NCBI GenBank assembly: GCA_001931905.2
Contig: MSJI02000626.1
Coordinates: 81,771 to 145,770 of the forward strand
Direction of reading: 5' to 3'
DNA: 64,000 nucleotides
From: Cladosporium sp. IMV 00045
Taxonomy: Eukaryota > Ascomycota > Dothideomycetes > Cladosporiales > Cladosporiaceae
Shown: positions 1 to 11,937 of the stretch, piece by piece
How the letters are laid out: every line of letters begins with the position of its first letter
How positions within the stretch are numbered: the stretch's first letter is position 1
Made by a program: the position numbers and the translations under genes
Notes under the pieces: model-generated
Seen by the model: the letters and a program-made list of their open reading frames with translations, nothing else
Databases searched by the model: none
Told to the model about the DNA's origin: nothing

Positions 1-1
1 T

Positions 2-1039
2 ACTGCAACCGAAACATCAATGCAGCAAACCACGCTCCCTGGATCTACGATTGTGCTCACAACCACGGAACAAGGTAGTACTAAAGTCCTAACATCCGTG
101 CTGCCTCGGGAGACGACGACAGAGCAATCTACTATAGTTTCGACGCTTCCAGCATCCACAATTTTGCTCACAACTACAGAACAAGGTAGCACCATAGTCC
201 TGACATCAGTGCTGCCTCGAGAAACAACAACGGAGCAATCTAATATAGTCTCGACCGAGATTGGAACGACGACCCAGCGCACTACGCTCCCGGGATCGAC
301 AATAATCCTCACTACCACAGCGAGCGGCTCGACTATCATCCTGACAAGCATCATTCAGCAGACAATAACCACAGAACGCCCTGCCAGTACGGTCACCGCA
401 GATCCGAGTACTCTCATCATCACATCGACAGCTGGCGGCTCTACTATCTTCATCACTAGTACTTTTCAGCAAACCTTTACCGCAGCCGGGCCCACGATCA
501 CACACACAACTTCCCAGCCAGCCTATACCTTCACAACTGTTCAAGACGGCTCTACGATTGTCATTATTAGCACAATGGCCGAAACCATCACGCGTTCGCT
601 CCCAGGAGCCACTCAAACCGTCGTCCAAACGTATACGAGCGTTCTTCCTGCTAGTACTCAGACGACAACCGTCCAGGGCACTTTTACGCAGTTCACAACG
701 ATTCCAGGAAGTGTTTCGACCATCACATACAATACAATTCAATCAGGAAGCACGGTTCTCATCGAACACACGACAACAGCTCCGGCGATCACTTCTACGA
801 TTTTGTTTACCCAACCAGGCCAAACCGTGACCCAAACGAACGATCCCCAGACTCTGTACGTGACTGCCACGACGACGATGCCAGCAGCCTCGATATACTA
901 CGTGCAGAACAGCGGCGCAGTTTACACGGTGTCGGGGCAGGTTCGCACGGTGACGGTGGCATATTGCCCTTGCTACCCTGGCTTGAAGTTTGCAAGGGCG
1001 GATAATGACACTCGTATCTATCAGCACTGCATATGCTAA
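2..1039 (+). CDS. Ser/Thr-rich repetitive surface protein, 5' partial
   Basis: The frame is open from the first bases of the window, so the N-terminus probably lies upstream; the first internal Met is at base 20. The visible 340 or so residues are dominated by Thr, Ser, Ile and Val in imperfect repeats of the type GSTIVLTT or TEQGSTIVLTSVLPRE. This is the composition of heavily O-mannosylated fungal cell-wall, mucin-like or adhesin-like proteins. The last 50 residues differ: the repeats stop and a Cys-containing tail follows (AYCPCYPG, then a terminal HCIC). No GPI-attachment signal is visible at the C-terminus. Whether a signal peptide or adhesive domain exists cannot be judged because the start is missing. 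The function is inferred from composition only. Confidence 0.6.
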   Translation, partial: TATETSMQQTTLPGSTIVLTTTEQGSTKVLTSVLPRETTTEQSTIVSTLPASTILLTTTEQGSTIVLTSVLPRETTTEQSNIVSTEIGTTTQRTTLPGSTIILTTTASGSTIILTSIIQQTITTERPASTVTADPSTLIITSTAGGSTIFITSTFQQTFTAAGPTITHTTSQPAYTFTTVQDGSTIVIISTMAETITRSLPGATQTVVQTYTSVLPASTQTTTVQGTFTQFTTIPGSVSTITYNTIQSGSTVLIEHTTTAPAITSTILFTQPGQTVTQTNDPQTLYVTATTTMPAASIYYVQNSGAVYTVSGQVRTVTVAYCPCYPGLKFARADNDTRIYQHCIC

Positions 1040-1640
1040 GCTCACAAGGGAGAGGATTGCGATTCTGAACGCTCGATCGGCTAAATGGAGGGTAGGGGGC
1101 TAGTCGATGCGCCGCGGTCTCAAATACAAGCAAGATCCACCAACAAGGCTTGCAGAAGCCGCAGATTTCTTCGCCCCCACCAGGACTGTACACAAATTTG
1201 CTTCAAAAATCACTGCAAATCTTGCAATTCTGAACGCTCGCTTGGTTGAATGGAGGAGGAAGGGCCAGCTGATGTGCCGCTGATTTTGGACCGAGCAAAT
1301 GGCGCCAACAACATACGTATGTCTGCAGAAGCCACTGATCCCCTACATCGACCGACACTGCATATGCCGTGGGGAACCGCCACAAATCGGACGCTTGGTT
1401 GAGAGAAACTGAGGAAGAAGAACTAGTTGAGATTCCGCTGGTTTCGATACGAGAAAGCTCCGCCAGCGAGATACGGAAGCTCAAAGGAGCCGCTTGCTAT
1501 ACGTTAAAGTCATCGGAGGAATCACTGAAAGTCAAATGCTTGGTTGGGCGAATGGAGGAGGGAGGATTAGTTGAGATGCTTCTGCCTTTGATGCAAGATG
1601 CCTGGCAAATTCCGCTCGCAAGACAATGAAGTCTCCAGAA
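1040..1640. repeat. degenerate tandem repeat, about 145-165 bp units
   Basis: Four imperfect copies are seen, anchored by GAACGCTCG or ACGCTTGGTT near 1068, 1233, 1391 and 1536, each followed by a GAATGGAGGA-like stretch and a TAGTTGAGAT or AGTCGATGC-like stretch. The 12-mer CACTGCATATGC at the end of the upstream coding region recurs at 1351, so the repeat appears to begin inside the 3' end of that gene. No coding potential is evident on either strand. Confidence 0.55.
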
Positions 1641-1889
1641 GACGTTGCTTTCTGCTGCCTCGCAGGTGTGTCTATCTGACTTTCCCTGTCTCTTCTGCTT
1701 TTGCTCTAGACAGCCTCCCCTTCAAGTCGCAAGGCTCCGCAGAAATTTCGCTATCTAGAGTTGGAGCAGGAGTTTTACGAGTTCTCGATGCATAGCCTTG
1801 CGAGCGACGATGTCCGAGGGTACCAGTCCGGGAAACAAGTGAGATGATGTATTTATGGTCCATGTTTCTTGCTAGTGTAGTGTTGATTT

Positions 1890-2935
1890 CGAAAACCCAT
1901 TGTCAAATATTACCAGAGAAAGCGTTGCAGAAAGACTGCGTTTGAAACCCATTCTTCGATGCAAGGGATTTTCCCCTCCAAAGATGTGGTTCGCGGTAGC
2001 GCCAGGGAAAGGTCGTAGAGAGACTGCGTTTTATTCGCCCGGCCCGTCGACATTCGCGGAAGGTCTTTCCTTCGCGGCGTCGTCTTCATGGGGACCGTCA
2101 TCCTCATTCCAGGGGTAGTAGAGCTCTCTCAGACGATAGAGCCCTGTTTTGTGTCTGATGCTTGCTTATCGGAAGGTTTACAATGTTCTTTGCAGCGATC
2201 GCGCTCCTCGGCGGTGAATTGGAGGTCCTCCCGGGTGACCGCCATATCCAGTATCATGTCGAGCATTGACTCTTGTTCCTCAAGAGAAGGGTTCAACCAT
2301 CTAAGAATGCGATCTCAGATATTTCCAAGTAACGGGAAGCAGAGAGACTGCGCTTGGAGTGAGAACCTCTCGATGGTAGAGGTGTTGCCTTGTAAGAATG
2401 CGATCTCTGATAGTGTCAAGGGATCAGTATTGGAGAATCTGCCTTCTACAATACATGTCCCTCCATGGGAGAAATTTGACTTCATAAGCACGGGATCCCA
2501 GACACTACCAGAGCAAGACAGTAGTGACTGCGTCTAGCATTCATATCTCTCGGTGCAAGAGATTACACTTTATGAGAATGCCGTCTTCGATGATACCAGT
2601 AGTACCTGGAAAAGGTGATAGAGATACTACACTTGTCACGTTTATCTCTCGGTAGAAGCAGGTTCGATCTGTAAGAATGCGCTCTCAGGTAGTGCCATTA
2701 AGGCCACCGAGAGTCTCCGTCCAGAATGCATGCATCTCGAGGGAGCAAGTTCCACGTTGTAAAGTTATGATCTCCGATAGCACCATGAAAGCGGCAAGAA
2801 CTCTCCGTTCAGAACTCACCCATCTCCATCGAGCAGATTCTACCGTATAAAGCTGTGCTCTCCGATAGTACTATCTAGTGCCATCAATGCGATATAGAGG
2901 CTCCGACCTGAATTCACGTCTTTCGAGGATGTACT
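1890..2935. repeat. degenerate tandem repeat array A, about 90 bp period
   Basis: Anchors of the form GATCTC(T/C)GATAGTGCC occur at about 2311, 2402, 2494, 2583, 2681, 2769 and 2857, a spacing of 88-98 bp. Several copies also carry AAGAATGCGATCTC and AGAGAGACTGCG. The array lies between the convergent 3' ends of the Ser/Thr-rich protein and the xylosidase. It shares GAGAGACTGCGCTT and GATGATACYAG motifs with the arrays near 10.1 kb and 59.5-60.3 kb. The stretch 1641-1889 has no recognisable feature. Confidence 0.6.
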
Positions 2936-3062
2936 GTATCAATTCATCATGAAATAATATTTGACTTCTACTTCAAGAAAATGTTACTATCGTTATCATC
3001 GTAGAAATTGAAAGACATCTTTCCACATCGTTCTCTCAACGAAACCTTATCAAACGTCATAC

Positions 3063-5603
3063 TCAAGCATAGTAAGTAGAGTTCTTAACACCAGTGCCAG
3101 GGTATCCGCCAACCCAGTAATCCTCCTCCTGGAAGTTAGGAGGAGGCGGCTGAGGCCAGTGGTCGAGCACAACCGGCTCGCCGGTCAGAGTGAAGTTCCT
3201 CACTGCCTTAGCATCGTTGTCGATGACGAGCGCATAATCGCCAGGGTAGAGAGTCTTGTCGCCGTTGTCCGCAACGCGGCCCAGGCTTCCGAGGTTCAGC
3301 TCGAGCGAGGCGGAGGCCGACGAGCCGGCTTCGACGTCGTGGACGCGTGCGTACGCCTTGAGTTGCTTGCGCGGGTAGGGCTGGGGGCCGAACTGGCCGG
3401 CCAGGTAGCCGAGCACGACGTAGTCGGAGGAGACGTCGCCGGTGTTGGAGACGGTCACGTCGAAGGTGGAGAAGGCGCAGAGGTCGGGGTAGCGCTCGCC
3501 ACAGTTGTTGGTGAGGTCTTGGATGGAGTAGGATGCGCCGGATTCGGTGGAGTTCGCGTTGGCGTTGGTGGATGAGTCCTCGTCGAAGGAGACGGAGAAC
3601 TCGGTGTAGTGGAGACCGTAGCCGAACTCGAAGATGGGCTCGTCCTCGTACCACATGTAGGTGCGTCCAGGAGAGCCGGTGGTCTCGTTGGGGCGCAGAG
3701 TCATATCGGTCATGGGGATCTGACCAACGTAGTGGGCCGGGTATTGGGTGACGGGCAGTCTGCCAGCGGGGGCGGTGATACCCTGAATGATGTTGAAGAT
3801 GGCAGTACCGCCAGACTGACCAGGGTAACCAGCCCACAGAAGGGCAGTGATGTTCTCGTTGTTGACGATTGGCGAATCGTCGAGCATAGTGCCCATCTGT
3901 ACGACAATCATAGGCTTGCCATACTCCGACAAACGTTCTATTATATCGACCTGATTGCCCGACCAGGTGAGGTCGTGGCGGTCAAAGTCCTCGGCCTCGA
4001 CATCGTTGTCAATTCCACCGACATATATGATCACGTCACTCTCCTCTGCAGCAGTCCAGAGCGGCTTCAAGTTGTCCTATTCGAAATTAATCAGTCATGA
4101 GTTCACTACCTAACTTAGACTGGTTGGGCATCATCTTACAGTAGTCGGGTTCAGCTTGCCGCCGCCGGGTTGGTTGACAAGCTTGATGTTGGCGCCAGTC
4201 TGGTTTGCTGCGTAGTATGGTCCGTGAAGGTAAGGTGCAACACCAAAGTAGTTGCCCTGCATTTGCTCAGTTGCGTTTGCCCAGTCACCAACAAGAGCGA
4301 TGGTCATGTTGCTGCCGAGCTGCATGGGCAGACCACCATCGTTTTTGAGGAGGACAATGCCCTCCTCAGCGGCCTGAACGGCGAGCTGCTGTGCCTCTTC
4401 GGTGTTGACATCGTCCCATCCAAGATTACGGTATGTGCTGTTGGGACCATCAAAGTAGCCAAGGCGGACCAGGGACGAGTATTGGCGAACGAGGGATTGG
4501 TCAAGGTCGGACTCCTGAATGAGGCCCTGCTCGTATGCACCGGGCAGGTATGTGGAGTAGTAGGTACCGCAGTCGTAGTCAGTACCAGCAGTCAACGCTT
4601 CCGCAACGACCGCCTCGCGGGTATCGTTGTAGCGGTGTGGGTAGTAGATGTTCTGAATGGCACCGCAATCACTGACCACAGTCTGCTGCTCATCAGTCCA
4701 GTCCCAGTGCTCGCGAAGCACATCGTTCAGCAGCCAAGGATCAGCACAAGTAGGCCGTCCGTTCAATTCGTTGTACGTGCACATGAAACTGAAAGCATTT
4801 GAGTCTCTTGCGCACTGCTGGAAGGGAGGCATGTAGTATTCAACCAGATCGCGGGAGCCGATGTGGGCGTCAAATTGGTGACGGTGGTTGGCGTTCCAGG
4901 ACTCCAGATCGTAACCGGCGAAGTGCTTGCAAGTCGCGCCCATGCGTTTGATCTCTTGGTCTTGACCGCCCTGGAGACCATCGATGAGCGCCTTCACGTA
5001 GCTGCTCAAGTGGAACGGGTCTTCGCCGGGTGTTTCCTGGCCTCTTCCCCAGCGAGGGTCTCGGTAAGGGTTGATGTTGGGCTGTAAAAGTTAGCCTCTG
5101 CTTGTGTTACTCGAATCATTAAGTCGATAACTCACAGTCCAAGCTTGCAATCCGGCCTTGAGGTGATTGCCAAACGCGCGGAACTCAGTAGAGATCACAG
5201 TCGCGATCTTGTGAACGAGCTCATCATCGAACGCAGCTCCAGTCAAGATGGGCTGGGGGAAAGATGTTGCGTGTCTCCATTCGCCCTCCTCTTCGAACTG
5301 AACACCGTTCTGCTCAGCGACTCCGTGAAGGGCCTCATTCCACCAGATGTACGGCGGGAGGCCAATGCGAGGAGCTCCGGGCTGGTTCTGATCGGTGTTG
5401 GCAAACTTCTCCTCCAGCGTCAGCGCCTGAACCAGAGCAGTTGCTCTGGATAGAGGGTCTTGAGACTGGTCGCAAATGGAGTTGTTGCTGAGAGGGCCAC
5501 TGGAGCAGTCTGGAAAGAATCGCGCTGAACGGTTCGCTGCGGTTTGTGCAGACGCTTGACCGACAAGCGCCGTCAAAAGAAGGCCACCCAATGCTGCAGA
5601 CAT
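3063..5603 (-). CDS. secreted GH3 exo-1,4-beta-xylosidase
   Basis: This predicted 807-residue enzyme would release xylose from the non-reducing ends of xylo-oligosaccharides outside the cell. There are three exons: 5603-5136, 5081-4140 and 4076-3063, with introns 5135-5082 and 4139-4077 that have good GT/AG ends. I chose the Met at 5603 because it begins a signal peptide (MSAALGGLLLTALVGQASA). The GH3 N-terminal barrel carries PYRDPRWGRGQETPGEDP, KHFAGYD and the SDCGA motif, whose Asp (about residue 294) is the expected nucleophile. The second GH3 domain and a fibronectin-III-like C-terminal domain (FGYGLHYTEF onward) follow. Length and domain order match fungal beta-xylosidases. An alternative specificity within GH3, such as arabinofuranosidase, cannot be excluded. 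Confidence 0.93.
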
Positions 5604-7525
5604 CTTGGCTGAGAGGTTTGAGGCACGGAAAGAAAACCAAAAGCGTGGATGCACCTACCTTTTGTACCATTTCTGGAGGTACCAGAAAAATGGTGATCGC
5701 CCAGAAAATACCTCGACAGGCATGTCGTCACCCCTTGACTTTAACCTGAGAGATCCACTCAGACCTACAACCTTCTCGTCCCAGGCTGGGAGTGAGCCAT
5801 GCAAAGACGAAGTGTATGATGCTCGCAATAGAAGTGTGGGCCATCATATGGCTTTGGCGTCGAAGAAAGTCGCTCTCAAAGTAGCAGTGCCCAGAGAGCC
5901 GCATCGGAGAGCAGCCGGACATTCTACAATATCTCGATGAAAGCAGGCATGATCGTCATGGTTCGCGGAGCATCGTGGCAGGGCAAGGAATGTCAAGTCC
6001 AGGGTTTTGTGAGATCCCCACTGAATGAGCCTGGAGTTGTTTGGAGAAAGGGTTCTTCCTCATCGTCTCTCCACTGTTCCCCGCAGCGGACTCCGCTGTT
6101 CGACAGGTCCATGGATGTCCTTGCTTGCAATCACATGGACCTATGCTGAGATGCCCATTGCTCTTTTACTTCACCTCCCTTCGCTGGCTGACAGTTGAGA
6201 ATTTGAAGCTGTTTCCGCCAGATGGACGATGAGATGATGTAGTCTGAGTGGTTGGCAATGCTTGATCATCCTTGCAGACGGACGATGGTGGCTTTGCATG
6301 TGCCGAAGGCCCGCGCATGGCCCATGAGCTCTGATCTGCAGGCCAATAATTATGCCAAGGCAGTAGGGTAGCGTAACCTTTTCGAGTACCTTTAATTCAG
6401 GCAGAATAGAGTGCACCGCATCCACTCGGACTTAGGAAGCCGCCGAATTCCACGTTGATGTAGAGTGGAGTTCGAAGTTGTATGAACATTCATTACTGAG
6501 GGGATGAAGGATCGCATTTAGCCTAAATTCGTCCGGCTACACTCCCTCTCCCACCACCACCTTCGCCAAAAGTCACCATCACACCTATCTGACACAGCAT
6601 TTTGCGAGGCAGTCCTCCCGGCAGATGAATTGAGTCGTATCTTCGTGAAAAGGTCTCGCCTGTTGTGCCTTCTCGATAGCTGTCAGCCATCATGCCTTCT
6701 GCGCGTGAGACTCAGACGAATCGCACGGAATATTGATTCATCTTGATAGCTTGAGATTGACAAGGAGCGACAGTCGCTCTGCCACAATTGCCGTTTGCTG
6801 ACAATAAGATACTCAGGACCAACGTGATGCTTGTGGAGCTGCATTTGATGGTCACGGCAGCGCGACGTTATTCGAGGAAGTCAGAATTGGCACTCGCATC
6901 ATGCTGGCTGCCAGGGATGAATTGCACTTTCCATCAAAGTGATAGCCATTTTCCATCGGCTCGTCCATATCCAACACCGGCTCAATACCTTGTGCTCAAG
7001 AGACATACGACTATACAATGGTGCAATTGAAAAAGCTTCACTAGAGCCCAACATCGAATACCCATAAGGTACAGGACGAACACCAACGGAGTCTGCATTC
7101 AGCCAGCCAACCCTTCCACATCTAGACTCGTCTGGTGCTACCAACCGGAGCCATGGACATCTAAGCGTCGCCCTCTGCCCGCCTCGAAAATACAAGCGTT
7201 GCATATACATGGCTACCTACACCTCGCATTTTGCCCAAGCTTTCGCCATTGGACGCAAGCAGCCACCATGCTTATTAGCCGGGTGCTTGTTTGATACGTG
7301 CAGCTTGGAAGATAGCTTGAGTGAGACTTACCCCATGACGGTGGCGTTTCTCAATAATTCATCCCATGGGACCTCCGCAGCATCGCTGCATGGGTATATA
7401 CTGTAGGCCAGCCATGCGGCAAACGAAGGTAGCTCTCTCCTTCACTTGTGCAGAACACACAGCTTTGGCCGCTTTCCTCAGATCATAGTACCTGAGCATC
7501 TTTTGTAAACACCCAGTCATTCGTC
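5604..7525. other. divergent intergenic region between xylosidase and transporter
   Basis: About 1.9 kb of upstream DNA is shared by the minus-strand xylosidase and the plus-strand MFS transporter. No convincing coding region is present. A GGCTAAA box on the minus strand (6517-6523) matches the XlnR/Xyr1 core, about 0.9 kb upstream of the xylosidase start; one short motif is weak evidence. A TATATA sequence at 7395-7400 precedes the transporter by 126 bp. Confidence 0.5.
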
Positions 7526-9757
7526 ATGGCTCCAACCGGTGCAACATCAATGTTCGATCAGGCTGCGGTAGTGCGCCGCCAGGAGCTCCAAGGCGCCGCC
7601 GGGCCCATGGCCATCGTCCGGAATGGCAAAGTCTTTGGCATAGCATGCTTTGCCTGCCTTGGTGGCCTCCTCTATGGATACAACCAGGGAGTTTTCAGTG
7701 GAGTCCTCGTCATGCATGCCTTTGGCAATCACATGGGCGACTACACCCAAGATCCGTCGAAGATGGGCTGGCTGACATCTATCTTGGAGCTGGGAGCTTG
7801 GCTGGGAACGATCTACTCCAGTTTCCTCGCTGAAATCATCTCGCGCAAGTACGCCATTCTTGTCAACGTCGGCGTTTTCATGCTTGGTGTGGTCGTCCAG
7901 GCTACTGCTATCAGTGCTGGGGGTGGCCACAACTCCATCTTGGGAGGTCGCTTCATTACAGGTATGGACTTAACCCAATACAGTTTGATTTGAGGCTCAT
8001 TGTTTGTAGGTATGGGCGTTGGTTCGCTGTCTATGATTGTACCAATGTACAACGCAGAATGTGCTCCGCCAGAAGTTCGAGGCGCAATGGTTGGTATGCA
8101 GCAGCTTGCCATCACCACAGGCATTATGATCTCGTTTTGGATCGATTATGGTAAATGATCTCAGAAATCTATTGGCCCAAATCGAGACTAACAGCGTCTA
8201 CGTAGGCACAAACTACATTGGGGGTACAGGAGAGGGTCAATCAGACGCAGCTTGGATGATTCCGTTGTGTCTTCAACTCTTCCCAGCCATCATCCTCGGA
8301 GTTGGCATGATATTCATGGTATTACCTCCCTCTGAAAATCATATTCACGGAGTTCTGATACTTGCCATAGCCCTTCTCACCTAGGTGGCTGGTCCACCAC
8401 GACCGCGAAGCCGAAGCCCGCAAGACCCTCGCCAGTCTGCGCAACCTGCCGCAAAATCACGATCTTATCGAACTCGAGTTCTTGGAAATAAAGGCCCAGT
8501 CGATGTTCGAGAAGAGAACTGTTGCAGAACACTTCCCGCATTTGTCGGATGGTTCTGCGTGGTCAACAATCAAGCTGCAATTTGTGGCTGCTGCTTCTCT
8601 TTTCAAGACAAAGGCCATGTTCCGTCGCGTTGCCTTGGCTACGATCACTATGTTCTTCCAGCAGTGGACTGTGAGTCTTCTTGTTCAAGGCAACTGGAAG
8701 CAGATACTGACATATGAAAAAGGGCATTAATGCCGTTCTGTACTACGCACCTCAGGTGAGTCTGATCAGACGTAGATGGAGAGCCGAGAACACTTCACTT
8801 ACACATCGCAGATCTTCAAAGGTCTTGGCCAATCTTCAAACACTACCTCGCTCCTAGCTACAGGTGTCGTCGGTATCGTCATGTGGGTTGCGACCATGCC
8901 TGCAGTTGCATACGTTGACAAAGTCGGGCGCAAGCCGATTCTCGTCGTCGGCGCCATTGGAATGGCAACGTGCCACATCATCATCGCAGTCATCTTTGCG
9001 AAGAACGAGAACCAATGGGAAACACACAAGGGCGCTGGATGGGCTGCCGTTGTCATGGTCTGGCTATTTGTCGTTCATTTTGGATATAGCTGGGGTCCTT
9101 GTGCTTGGATTGTCATTGCAGAGATCTGGCCTATCTCACAGAGGTCGTACGGAATCGGTAAGACAAACGACTCAACTTTACCATAGAAATCGCATTATGC
9201 TAACGCTTCTAATAGCTTTGGGTGCTTCTTCTAACTGGATGAACAACTTCATCGTCGGCCAGGTCACCCCCGACATGTTGACACATCTCAGGTAAGAAGT
9301 CTATCATAACAAGCATACAAAGCAGGAACTTGCGTCGTTGCTACACACAAGTGCTCCATGAACTCTGCTAGCGCCGCTTGATATCTGACATATATCACAC
9401 CACAGATACGGGACCTACATCTTCTTCGGCCTGCTCACATTCGGTGGCGCAGCCTTCATCTACTTCTTCTTTCCAGAAACTAAAGGACTTTCTTTGGAAG
9501 AGGTAAGCCATGAATATTCATGCTTCAATGTGCATTTCAAACGACCAATGCTGACTCTCATAAAGATGGACAACCTCTTCGGCTCTGTCGGCGCGGCCGC
9601 CGCAGATACCGAGCGTATGGAAGAAATTACTCGTGAAATCGGTCTGGTGGATGTGGTCAAGGGCGCTAGCATTTCTGACCCTGGTGCCAATGAGCCGAAG
9701 GTTATCGATGAGAAAATGGGAACCGAGACTAGAGAGAGGGATACTGAGTCGGACTAG
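7526..9757 (+). CDS. MFS sugar transporter (SP family)
   Basis: This plasma-membrane hexose- or pentose-type transporter is predicted at 577 residues with 12 transmembrane helices. Nine exons join in frame: 7526-7961, 8010-8150, 8206-8318, 8371-8670, 8723-8755, 8812-9157, 9216-9291, 9406-9502 and 9566-9757. Family motifs are present in order: GGLLYGYNQGVFSG in TM1, GRFITGMGVGSLSMIVPMYN, PESP-like FSPRWLV, QQWTGINAVLYYAP, DKVGRKP, and the C-terminal PETKGLSLEEMD. Exon 5 is only 33 nt and encodes the substrate-binding INAVLYYAPQ stretch. The gene is divergent from the beta-xylosidase, so xylose or another plant sugar is a reasonable substrate guess, but the specificity is not readable from sequence. 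Confidence 0.92.
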
Positions 9758-9979
9758 GTGATGACGCTGGTCAATGGAGTGAAGCTGATGGGTGGGAGGA
9801 AGGAGATTGAGGTAACATCCTCTGGACTGCTTGTACACCTTTACGTATCCATAGGTAATGCAGAGAGGAATGAAGTCTGGCAAGCGAGAATTCCATTTTT
9901 GCCGTTAGGTGCGATTGCCGATGGTATAGTTTGGAGCTTCGAGGAAAGAAGACATGCAGCCGAATTCAACGCTTCCAGA

Positions 9980-10260
9980 TCGTCTCTCTTGAGGATTCAA
10001 GGTTAATCTCAATATACGAGAACAGCTAATACTATCACGAATATCAAAGAGAATCGTCCTATCTTAGTTAGTTCTCTCGGAGTTAATAGCGGCTTAGAAG
10101 TATGGGAGGTAACGGTAGCACCACGAATGCTATAGAGAAACATATTCTTAAACGAGCTCTGTTATTGGCCCAACTCTCTCAATGGAACCATTGCAGCTTA
10201 GACTGCTGAAGGCCACGATACTAGTACGAACACAATGGAGATCCTTTGGTCTCAAAATAC
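9980..10260. repeat. degenerate repeat array B, three units of about 90-100 bp
   Basis: Units start near 9984, 10074 and 10174 with CTCTCTT, TTCTCTCGG and CTCTCTC. Each continues with a copy of the pattern seen in the 59.5-60.3 kb array: GGTTAATCT or ATGGAACCATT, then ATATACGAG or CGATACTAGTAC, then a GGAGA or AGAGAA end. The array is immediately 3' of the transporter. The rest of 9758-10584 shows no gene; 10260-10420 may hold a further decayed copy (CGTATACTCCGACG). Confidence 0.5.
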
Positions 10261-10584
10261 CCCTTTTAATGATCTTACGCCGATTTTTCTTCGTATACTC
10301 CGACGAATCACATGAATGTGGTCAGATGATTGAGAACATGTCATTAATGTATTCTTACAAGACAATCAGTCTCTGCAGTACCGGTTCAAAAGCATGGCGA
10401 TTGGTTAGCGAACGTTAACGGCAAGAAGTCCGTCCCAGGCAACGGTCTTCGTGCCGTATGTCTCTCACCAGCAAGATATTAAAGGAGCGACTCGCCCTTC
10501 GTACCTTATAGTTCCTTCGTTCTCTCTTCGAATCAATTGAAAAAAGCTGAATATAGCTGTCTTCTGACGAATCACATTTCCACA

Positions 10585-11838
10585 ATGGGCTCCACCAACA
10601 ACAGCACCGTGACCCTACACGAGAAAACCTACAACCTCCCCGCCGGCCCAACCGTCGTTGTCTGCATCGATGGCTTCGATCCGACATATCTCACCTCCGG
10701 CATAGAGAAGGGAAACATCCCAAACATGACTCGATGGGTCCAACACGGCTTCCATGCAACCGCCAAATGCGCCATGCCATCCGTGACCAACACCAACAAC
10801 GTTTCGATTGTCACAGGCGTGCCGCCGAACGTTCACGGAATCTCCGGGAACTACTATCTCGACAAAGCTACCGGTGAAGAGAGGATGGTACTTGATGATA
10901 CAACCTTACGCGGCTCTACCATTCTTGAGAAGATGGGCCAGGCCGATGTCCGCGTGGCAGCAATAACTGCTAAGGACAAGCTGAGGAAGATCATCAACCA
11001 CGGTCTCGACCCAGCCAAAGGATCGATTTGTTTCTCTGCGCAGTGCGCTAATGAATGCATCATAGAAGAGCATGGCATCGCCGGCGTTGAGGAATGGCTA
11101 GGCCGGCCAACACCGAAGCAATACTGCGCCGATTTGTCTCTGTTTGTTCTCGATGCCGGAGTCAAATTGCTCGAAGAAGACCGAGCGGACCTCTTCTACC
11201 TCACTCTTTCGGACTATGTCCAACACAAACATGCCCCCAGCTCAGCTGAAGCGGACGACTTCATGCATGTGATCGACTCCAAGCTCGGCCGCATGGTGCA
11301 ACTTGGCGCTCGAGTGGCTGTGACTGGCGATCATGGAATGAGCCACAAAGCCAGAGAGGATGGGACGCCAAATGTTCTGTTCCTCGAAGACTTCCTCAAT
11401 GACAAATGGCCGGGAGCTGGATCGAGAGTGATTTGCCCGATTGCGGATCCTTTCGTCGTGCACCATGGCGCCCTGGGAGGGTTTGTTCGTGTGCACCTGA
11501 TGAACGAGGAATTCAAAGGCGTCGAGGAGATGATACAGGCTTGTCGTTCGCGACCTGAGGTCGAATTCGCCTGCAGCGGCAAGGAAGCGGCGGCCTTGTT
11601 TGAAATGCCGGAAGACCGCGAAGGCGAGCTGGTGGTGATCGCTAAAGCCGATGCAGTCATTGGAAGTAGCAAGGAGAAGCACGATCTGTCGCAGCTCGGG
11701 GGGCTCAAATTGCGTTCGCATGGCGGGCTTTCGGAGCAGGAGATTCCTTTGCTCATGTCTGAGGCTCCACGCGAGCCTTCGAACAATAGCAAGAAGTGGA
11801 GGAACTTCGACGTCTTCGATCTGGCGCTCAATCATTGA
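10585..11838 (+). CDS. phnA: phosphonoacetate hydrolase (alkaline phosphatase superfamily)
   Basis: This enzyme is predicted to cleave the C-P bond of phosphonoacetate to acetate and phosphate using a two-zinc site. The single-exon product has 417 residues, about the length of bacterial PhnA. The expected ligands are all visible: D29 (VCIDG), nucleophile T68 (PSVTNTNN), D210 and H214 (LSDYVQHKHAP), D249 and H250 (TGDHGMSH), and H379 (RSHGG). I chose the ATG at 10585; no other in-frame ATG lies just upstream. It converges with the Zn2Cys6 regulator 100 bp away, and a zinc alcohol dehydrogenase lies beyond that, suggesting a small catabolic cluster. A related phosphodiesterase activity is possible, but the residue pattern favours PhnA. 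Confidence 0.85.
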   Translation: MGSTNNSTVTLHEKTYNLPAGPTVVVCIDGFDPTYLTSGIEKGNIPNMTRWVQHGFHATAKCAMPSVTNTNNVSIVTGVPPNVHGISGNYYLDKATGEERMVLDDTTLRGSTILEKMGQADVRVAAITAKDKLRKIINHGLDPAKGSICFSAQCANECIIEEHGIAGVEEWLGRPTPKQYCADLSLFVLDAGVKLLEEDRADLFYLTLSDYVQHKHAPSSAEADDFMHVIDSKLGRMVQLGARVAVTGDHGMSHKAREDGTPNVLFLEDFLNDKWPGAGSRVICPIADPFVVHHGALGGFVRVHLMNEEFKGVEEMIQACRSRPEVEFACSGKEAAALFEMPEDREGELVVIAKADAVIGSSKEKHDLSQLGGLKLRSHGGLSEQEIPLLMSEAPREPSNNSKKWRNFDVFDLALNH

Positions 11839-11937
11839 AGCCGGGTTTCAGAGATGATCAATTGTGCGTACAGGTTTGAGGGCAGGAGACTCCGGAAAGA
11901 TCCTAATCGATAGGATAGGTTGCAGTTCAATAACTCG

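Noticed and set aside
206..742. 178-codon minus-strand frame opposite the Ser/Thr-rich gene
   Set aside because: It is a shadow of the repetitive coding strand; low-complexity Thr/Ser codons leave the other strand open by chance.
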